The notes under the pieces were generated by a model, which saw nothing but the letters and a program-made list of their open reading frames with translations, did not search any database and was not told the DNA's origin. This document shows positions 59,622 to 64,000 of a DNA stretch of 64,000 nt, piece after piece. Source of the DNA: Anaerolineales bacterium (lineage in GTDB: Bacteria > Chloroflexota > Anaerolineae > Anaerolineales > UBA6663); assembly GCA_020850595.1 (NCBI GenBank), contig JADZEK010000024.1, positions 48,448 to 112,447 of the forward strand, read 5' to 3'. The position numbers and the translations under genes were made by a program. Positions within the stretch are counted from its first letter, which is position 1, and every line of letters starts with the position of its first letter.

Positions 59622-59891
59622 CTATTTCGCTGCAATCTTGCTGCAATAATCGGCGTTAAAACCAACATTTCCTGGGAAATTTAGATGTTTTCTGTTTTCT
59701 CAAAGCCGAAGTAATGCCGCAATCAAGACGAAATACGGACCTAAATCGGGTCCCGAGAAGTGGAACAGTTACGGTGCGGTTTCCTGCTCCCGCCGGCGGC
59801 AGCCACCCAACGTGGCCAGGCGTTTGGCTCACTGTGGCCGGCGGGTGGACCCTGGCACGCTGCATGATCGGTAGACTCAATCCTTAAATGC
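59622..59891. other. Non-coding gap in the island
   Basis: The first half is AT-rich (TTTAGATGTTTTCTGTTTTC near 59680) and may hold the promoter of the next gene. No hairpin, repeat or frame with coding character was found. Confidence 0.4.
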
Positions 59892-60749
59892 ATGCCTCGC
59901 AACAAAAGCAGTCATCCCACGGCCGCTGATCTTGCACGGCTCTATCGGCCTAACATCTTCCCAGCAGCCTGGCCCATGGTGCAGGGCTGGGGTGTGTTGG
60001 ACTGGGGTCGAGGCGCAATCAGCCCGCGCTCTTCGCAGGCGCTAGCCGTGGATGTGTTCGGCACAATTGCAATGTCGCCGAACCGCGGAGCCGTGCTGGA
60101 CGCGCTCGCGACCGAGTTGGGTCTGCCCGCCGACGGGCCGTGGCAGGTGGACCTGGAGTGGTGCGACCGAGAGAATGCGCTGGGCGAGTCGCAGTCCACG
60201 CCCATGGACGTGGTGTTGCGCAGCCCGCGCCTGCTGCTGAGCGTGGAGTGCAAGTTCGCTGAGTTGGATGGTGGGGTCTGTAAGCAGACGAAGCGCGGCA
60301 AGCATCTGCCGGCCCAGTGCAGCGGGCGCTACGCCGAGCAGGTGAACCCGCGCAACGGCCTGCAAGCGCGCTGCGCTCTGAGCGCCAAGGGCATGCGCTA
60401 TTGGGACTGGGTTCCCCGCATCTTCAAGGTCAACCCTGAGACAGATCATCAACCCTGCCCGTTTGCCGGGCCGTGGTACCAGTGGATGCGGCTGATGACG
60501 ATCACGGCGGCGGTGGCCGAACGCGAAGCGCGGCAGCCCGCCTTTGCCGTGGTGTACGTGGATGCCACCCGACTGCCCATGGCGCGCAAGGATTGGACGG
60601 CGTTTCGGGCCATCCTGCGCGACGACGCGATGCCGTTCCACACACTGTCGTTCCAGCGCGTGCTGGTACTGGCGGCAGCTGCCGCGCCGCACGACCCAGT
60701 ATGGCCAGAACTGACGGCCTGGGTGGAGGGCAAGATCGCGCGACGGTGA
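59892..60749 (+). CDS. PD-(D/E)XK nuclease-like protein
   Basis: This 285-residue protein has a candidate restriction-nuclease core: QSTPMDVVLRSPRLLLSVEC followed by KFAE gives D-x(n)-E-C-K, the PD-(D/E)XK pattern, at about residues 98-121. It resembles putative restriction endonucleases of the PGN_0703 type, a comparison made from memory. GWGVLDWGRGAISPRSSQAL near the start and WDWVPRIFKVNPETDHQPC after the core are distinctive. No methyltransferase or specificity gene is adjacent. A DNA-cutting role, perhaps in defence, is an inference. It converges with the XRE gene, 6 bp away. Confidence 0.6.
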   Translation: MPRNKSSHPTAADLARLYRPNIFPAAWPMVQGWGVLDWGRGAISPRSSQALAVDVFGTIAMSPNRGAVLDALATELGLPADGPWQVDLEWCDRENALGESQSTPMDVVLRSPRLLLSVECKFAELDGGVCKQTKRGKHLPAQCSGRYAEQVNPRNGLQARCALSAKGMRYWDWVPRIFKVNPETDHQPCPFAGPWYQWMRLMTITAAVAEREARQPAFAVVYVDATRLPMARKDWTAFRAILRDDAMPFHTLSFQRVLVLAAAAAPHDPVWPELTAWVEGKIARR

Positions 60750-60755
60750 TTGGCC

Positions 60756-61058
60756 CTAGGCACCGGCCGTCGTGCTCTCATGAGCGTTGGCATTGCCGTT
60801 CGGCGCTTGAAGCTCCAGTAGTGGTGGGTAGCCTGCCAGGCGCACCATTTCATCGGTCTCCTCGACTGTAAGGGCCATGGCGATAGCCAGCCTGAGCACC
60901 AGCGTATAACCTGGCCTTGACTCTCCTTTGCACAACCTGAATGCGTAACTGGATGTCGTCCAGGCACGCTCGGCGAGCTGCTGGTAGCTGAGGCCGTGGG
61001 ACTGGCGTTGGCGGTCAAGCAGGGCGTGGTAAGTGGGTGGGGGCGCATGGGTAATCAT
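60756..61058 (-). CDS. XRE-family helix-turn-helix protein
   Basis: I give the ATG at 61058 (MITHAPPPTYHALLDRQRQS); a GTG at 61094 that overlaps the upstream stop would add 12 residues. The helix-turn-helix reads LSYQQLAERAWTTSSYAFRL followed by CKGESRPGYTLVLRLAIAM, the XRE/Cro pattern. The C-terminal 25 residues are low in complexity (NGNANAHESTTAGA). It is probably a small DNA-binding regulator co-transcribed with the larger HTH protein upstream. An inverted repeat at 62309-62326 is a candidate site. Confidence 0.78.
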   Translation of the reverse strand: MITHAPPPTYHALLDRQRQSHGLSYQQLAERAWTTSSYAFRLCKGESRPGYTLVLRLAIAMALTVEETDEMVRLAGYPPLLELQAPNGNANAHESTTAGA

Positions 61059-61093
61059 GCGGCCAGGGTATGACTGGGATTGTCCTGCCGTCA

Positions 61094-62242
61094 CTATCCC
61101 ATTGTCCCGACCTCGGAAGTTGGCAGGCGCCGCCGCCGATTGGTGGGCACGACGTCGGTTCCGTGTTCTTTTCGGAGCAGCGTCAGACGGTTGCGGACCG
61201 TCTTAGGCGCCTGGCTCAGGCGCCGCCCGATCTCGGGACAGGTCAAGCCCTCCCACCACAGCCGCAGCGCCTGCCGATCCCACAGGTGATCGGGGATCAT
61301 TTCCCACGGCCTAGCAGTGGGGGTGGCGGCCTCGGCCCCGGCTCGACCCGTAACGGACGGTTCGGTTATGGGTCGAGCCGTAACCGGCGCGGCGGTTACG
61401 GGTGCGGTGCGCCAGTTGTCGCGGCACCAGGCGTCGAACTCCTGACCGAAGGCCGCCACCTCCGCGAACAGATGGCCCTGGCGCGTCAACGTGAACGTCA
61501 AAGGATACTTCCCGGACATCCGGGAGGCGGTCAGCGTCAGGTCAAACGTCCTGATGTGGTAATAAGGGCGGGCCGGACCTGGCAGGTGCAGGTGGACCGT
61601 CCAGGTCCGCTGCCGCTTGCGGGATGGCACGGTGCCGCCGGGGCCTGTAGGTGCGGCCTGTTCACGGAAGCTTACCGCGAAGACACCGTCGGTGTTGTAG
61701 TTGCCGGCGAACTCTTCCAGCCCCAACGCAAAGTTGGACAGGTCGGTCTTGAGCTTGAGCTCGGCCAGGCGGTGCGCCTGTGCCTTCGGGGCATGCAGCC
61801 ACAAGGATGAGCCGGCTGCCGGCCAGCGCTCGGTGATGGCCACCACGAGCTGGACCAAGTAATTCTGAGCGCGGGCGTCCCGCGCGTAGAGCTCGATCTC
61901 GACCCGATCGCAAGGCGCGATAGGGATCAGGGCTAGTTCAAGCGGGCGATAAAGCGGGTAGCCCTGCCCGTAGGCGTCCCAGAAGCCGCCCCCGATCCAG
62001 GCAAGTAATGGCTCGTCACTCCGAACGGGCAGTAAGTTGAAGCTGGATAGGCATATAGCGCCGCCCTCGGCCGGCAAGCGCGCCTCCGACGCATTCTTGA
62101 CGTAAAGCTCTAGCCATTCCAACAGATCCATGTCGCTGGCCGGCACCAGTAACCCCATCCGCCAACGCCCCACATCGTCCAGCATCAACTCGCAGTCTCC
62201 TTCCCTGCCCCAATCCAGACCCAGCGCCCGAACGCGGGACAC
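61094..62242 (-). CDS. Uncharacterised island protein with C-terminal HTH
   Basis: This 382-residue protein starts with GTG. Its first 270 residues are beta-rich and contain no known motif (LGLDWGREGDCELMLDDVGR, WTVHLHLPGPARPYYHIRTF). A Thr/Ala/Pro hinge (PVTAAPVTARPITEPSVTG) leads to a helix-turn-helix (LWDRQALRLWWEGLTCPEIG, RRLSQAPKTVRNRLTLLRKE) like those of response regulators or recombinase-associated proteins. It probably binds DNA through the C-terminus. Its stop touches the possible GTG of the XRE gene. Function is unknown. Confidence 0.6.
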   Translation of the reverse strand: MSRVRALGLDWGREGDCELMLDDVGRWRMGLLVPASDMDLLEWLELYVKNASEARLPAEGGAICLSSFNLLPVRSDEPLLAWIGGGFWDAYGQGYPLYRPLELALIPIAPCDRVEIELYARDARAQNYLVQLVVAITERWPAAGSSLWLHAPKAQAHRLAELKLKTDLSNFALGLEEFAGNYNTDGVFAVSFREQAAPTGPGGTVPSRKRQRTWTVHLHLPGPARPYYHIRTFDLTLTASRMSGKYPLTFTLTRQGHLFAEVAAFGQEFDAWCRDNWRTAPVTAAPVTARPITEPSVTGRAGAEAATPTARPWEMIPDHLWDRQALRLWWEGLTCPEIGRRLSQAPKTVRNRLTLLRKEHGTDVVPTNRRRRLPTSEVGTMG

Positions 62243-62757
62243 TGGGATATTTCGCGTCGGATGTCCTCGCCCCTATTCTCATCCTAGCCGGATGCCCGCT
62301 CGTTGTCTATGACATGCTTGTGTCATTTTGGGTGGGCACTGGAGTGCTATCCAAGTCTTATTACGTGGTTTCCATGCGCTAGGCGCATGACATCGTCCGC
62401 ACGGACCGCTGCGCACCACCTCAGCAAACCCGACAGCTCATGTAGCGAAATGTCGTGGTCACACAGAATGCCCGCGCCCGTGCGGCCCGCGCCCGGAAGG
62501 TTTGTGGCTTCCCACCGGCACCGCGTCGCCCAAGTGCAGTACTCTGCACCAGAATGCCATGTTTCGCGCCCAGCTTGACCGGGCGCGCGCAGCCTCTGGG
62601 CTGTCTCAACCGGGCGAAAGGTTAGTCTGCCAGCTTCACAGGAAACGCGGGAAACGCAGCGTTCTGGGTCGTGGCGCTGGAGTTCGGGGTGCGCCCAGCG
62701 ACTGGCCCAGAGCAACTGCACTTGACGCGCCGTACAACAACCAACAAGGAGACCGCC
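62243..62757. other. Intergenic region between the HTH protein and the second recombinase
   Basis: This 515-bp gap has no convincing gene. It holds the inverted repeat ATGACATGCTTGTGTCAT (62309-62326), about 70 bp before the GTG of the minus-strand HTH gene and therefore well placed as an operator. The recombinase ribosome site AAGGAGA lies at its right end. Frames of 124 and 146 codons on either strand lack family resemblance. Confidence 0.45.
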
Positions 62758-63759
62758 ATGCGATTGGATTGGGACCAGAGGCGGCCAGAACGCCCTGGAT
62801 CGTTAGGATACCAACTGCTGCAAGTGATGAAGGCCGTGTTCAGGCCGGGCACGTCACGGCACACCGCCAAGCGGCGGGGAGACGCCGAGGTCCTAAACTT
62901 CGGCAAAGAAACCATGCGCAAGTACGTCGCCCAGGGCTTTGAGTTGGCCGCGTATCTCAAGGCGGAGTTCCCGGCTTGCCGGCGCCCGACCGAAATCACG
63001 TCCGAGATGTGCGAGTGTTTCATGGAAACGCTGGTTGACCGGGGCCTGGCCGGGGGGACCCTGGGGCGCTATGCTGCCTTCATCCGCAAGCTCGATCGGG
63101 CGCTGCGCTACCTACGACAGGTGCCCGACGACGCACCGCCGCTGCTGCCCACCTTGGAGCAGGGCGGCGACTGGAACTTTCGAGCCAACACGTCCACCCT
63201 GGCGTACTCGGACGCCGAGGCCCTGGCCCTCCTGGCGCAGATCCGGGCGCGGGGCTCGGAGAAATACAAGGCGGTGGCCGCTCAGGTGGTCGAGCTGATG
63301 CTGGCGACCGGGTTGCGGATTCAGGAAGCGGGCTACCTGCGGGCGGATGGGATTGGCCTGGTGACGCGGCAGGTGCGGCTGGTCAAGAACACCAGCCGGA
63401 CCAAGGGCGGCAAGCCACGGGTGACGGCGCCCTACCACCCCGCCTTCGACGACTTCATGGCCGCGCTCAAGGTCCAGGGCGAAGGCCGCCCCGACGACTA
63501 CGGCTGTGTATTTCGTGACCGGGCTAGCTTGCCGGGACACGTCCGCGCCGAGATCCGCCGGGCGTGCCGGGCGCTGGGCATCCAGCAGCTGGGCTCGCAT
63601 GGCTTCCGCAAGCTGAACGCGCAGACATTGTATGCCGAATTGCGCGCGGCAGGGCTGGATGACGAGGCGGCCCGATTGACCGTGGCGTGGCACCTGGGCC
63701 ACAACCGGGTGCGGGTGACCGTGCAGAGCTATGTCGAGGCGCAACGGCAGCGCGGTTGA
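62758..63759 (+). CDS. Tyrosine recombinase, second type
   Basis: I start at ATG 62758 after ACAAGGAGACC, giving 333 residues. The N-terminal domain (NFGKETMRKYVAQGFELAAY) is followed by the catalytic domain, with Arg in LATGLRIQEAGYL, a likely Lys in KNTSRTKGGKPRVT, His-x-x-Arg in GSHGFRKLNAQT, His in WHLGHNRVRV and Tyr in VQSYVEAQ. It differs clearly from the recombinase at 54937, so the two come from different lineages. A perfect 8-bp hairpin (GTTGACGT/ACGTCAAC, 63755-63774) overlaps its stop codon. Confidence 0.88.
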   Translation: MRLDWDQRRPERPGSLGYQLLQVMKAVFRPGTSRHTAKRRGDAEVLNFGKETMRKYVAQGFELAAYLKAEFPACRRPTEITSEMCECFMETLVDRGLAGGTLGRYAAFIRKLDRALRYLRQVPDDAPPLLPTLEQGGDWNFRANTSTLAYSDAEALALLAQIRARGSEKYKAVAAQVVELMLATGLRIQEAGYLRADGIGLVTRQVRLVKNTSRTKGGKPRVTAPYHPAFDDFMAALKVQGEGRPDDYGCVFRDRASLPGHVRAEIRRACRALGIQQLGSHGFRKLNAQTLYAELRAAGLDDEAARLTVAWHLGHNRVRVTVQSYVEAQRQRG

Positions 63760-63774
63760 CGTTGAGACGTCAAC
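63755..63774. terminator. Hairpin at the end of the second recombinase gene
   Basis: GTTGACGT and ACGTCAAC form a perfect 8-bp stem around TGAG, overlapping the TGA stop. No T tract follows. It may be a terminator or part of an attachment site. Confidence 0.45.
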
Positions 63775-63902
63775 TTATGCCTGGCTAGTTGCCGTCACGA
63801 TTCAATGGCCTATAATCGCCATCATCGGTCGCTGAACTAACGGCAAGCCTGTATGTCAACCCTAGATGAATACCAGTTTGACAATGTCACATTCGAATTG
63901 CG

Positions 63903-64000
63903 ATGTTATGGTATGACTGGCGGAATGAGCCTAAGATCGCCTCACCTGCCTGTTACGAACCGGAACGCTGGGGTCTGCCGGCCGAAGCCGTGCGCGGTCT
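63903..64000 (+). CDS. Possible partial gene at the right edge
   Basis: From ATG 63903 the frame is open to the window end and reads MLWYDWRNEPKIASPACYEP and onward with GC-rich third positions, more protein-like than the overlapping frame from ATG 63853. There is no ribosome site. A TATAAT at 63811 lies too far upstream to help. I do not recognise the product. Confidence 0.3.
   Translation, partial: MLWYDWRNEPKIASPACYEPERWGLPAEAVRG

Noticed and set aside
62347..62721. 124-codon minus-strand frame in the large island gap
   Set aside because: It has no ribosome site and no recognisable domain, and it overlaps the probable promoter of the second recombinase.
62502..62942. 146-codon plus-strand frame beginning near a region resembling an HTH
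   Set aside because: The short AASGLSQPGE resemblance is not followed by a helix-turn-helix and the frame overlaps the recombinase gene by about 185 bp.
63853..64000. Alternative frame from ATG 63853 at the right edge
   Set aside because: It is also open to the end, but its codon usage is poorer than that of the frame from 63903; neither can be decided from this window.

Overview
The window is a GC-rich bacterial chromosome segment with dense co-directional gene blocks, frequent GTG starts and many stop/start overlaps. The gene content suggests a member of the Chloroflexota, probably Anaerolineae-like: LysM proteins with Pro/Thr linkers, a PTPS-related giant membrane protein, DUF951, DUF2089, SHOCT-like and DUF4097 proteins, and TATAAT boxes only 6-8 nt before start codons. 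This placement is an inference from content, not from a marker gene. No rRNA, CRISPR array or prophage was seen; there is one tRNA.

Layout. (1) About 1-9.9 kb, plus strand: a cell-surface block with a partial clan GH-A-like glycosidase, a GT39-like membrane glycosyltransferase, two secreted LysM proteins and a 1183-residue PTPS-related membrane protein. (2) 10-17.6 kb, minus strand: WD40-like lipoprotein, UPF0173 metallo-hydrolase, GAF-GAF-adenylate cyclase coupled to a Kbl-type aminotransferase, GIY-YIG protein, prephenate dehydrogenase-like protein, HD protein and an M50 protease. (3) 17.7-24.7 kb, plus strand: DUF951, then a DUF2089/SHOCT/DUF4097 cluster behind a strong promoter, with a GNAT protein and an MFS exporter. 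(4) 24.8-33 kb: an ABC-2 exporter, then a CoA-transferase whose two subunit genes are separated by two PPK2 genes, a membrane J-domain gene and an alpha/beta hydrolase gene. (5) 33-38 kb: LiaF-like protein, two small secreted proteins, an ECF sigma factor with an Ogt-type methyltransferase, and an Lrp regulator with an EamA exporter.

(6) 38-54.5 kb, minus strand: DinB/ClbS-like protein, galactokinase, a lysine-rich coiled-coil protein, a helicase-associated-domain protein, a diacylglycerol-kinase-like enzyme, an LPDTG surface protein, and a tightly packed seven-gene unit (44970-53616). That unit joins a MutL-like ASKHA ATPase with four membrane proteins, one of which is a 1123-residue zinc-ribbon protein carrying about 18 W-centred LPDWL-type repeats. 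It is the best candidate here for an undescribed system. A diguanylate cyclase follows.

(7) 54.66 kb to the right end: a region of visibly lower GC that begins at tRNA-Gly(TCC) with a tyrosine recombinase directly downstream. It carries an AbiEi antitoxin whose AbiEii toxin is reduced to a short remnant, an AlbA_2/HATPase protein, a PD-(D/E)XK-like protein, an XRE regulator with a large HTH partner, and a second tyrosine recombinase. It looks like a mobile or defence-type island whose far end lies outside the window.
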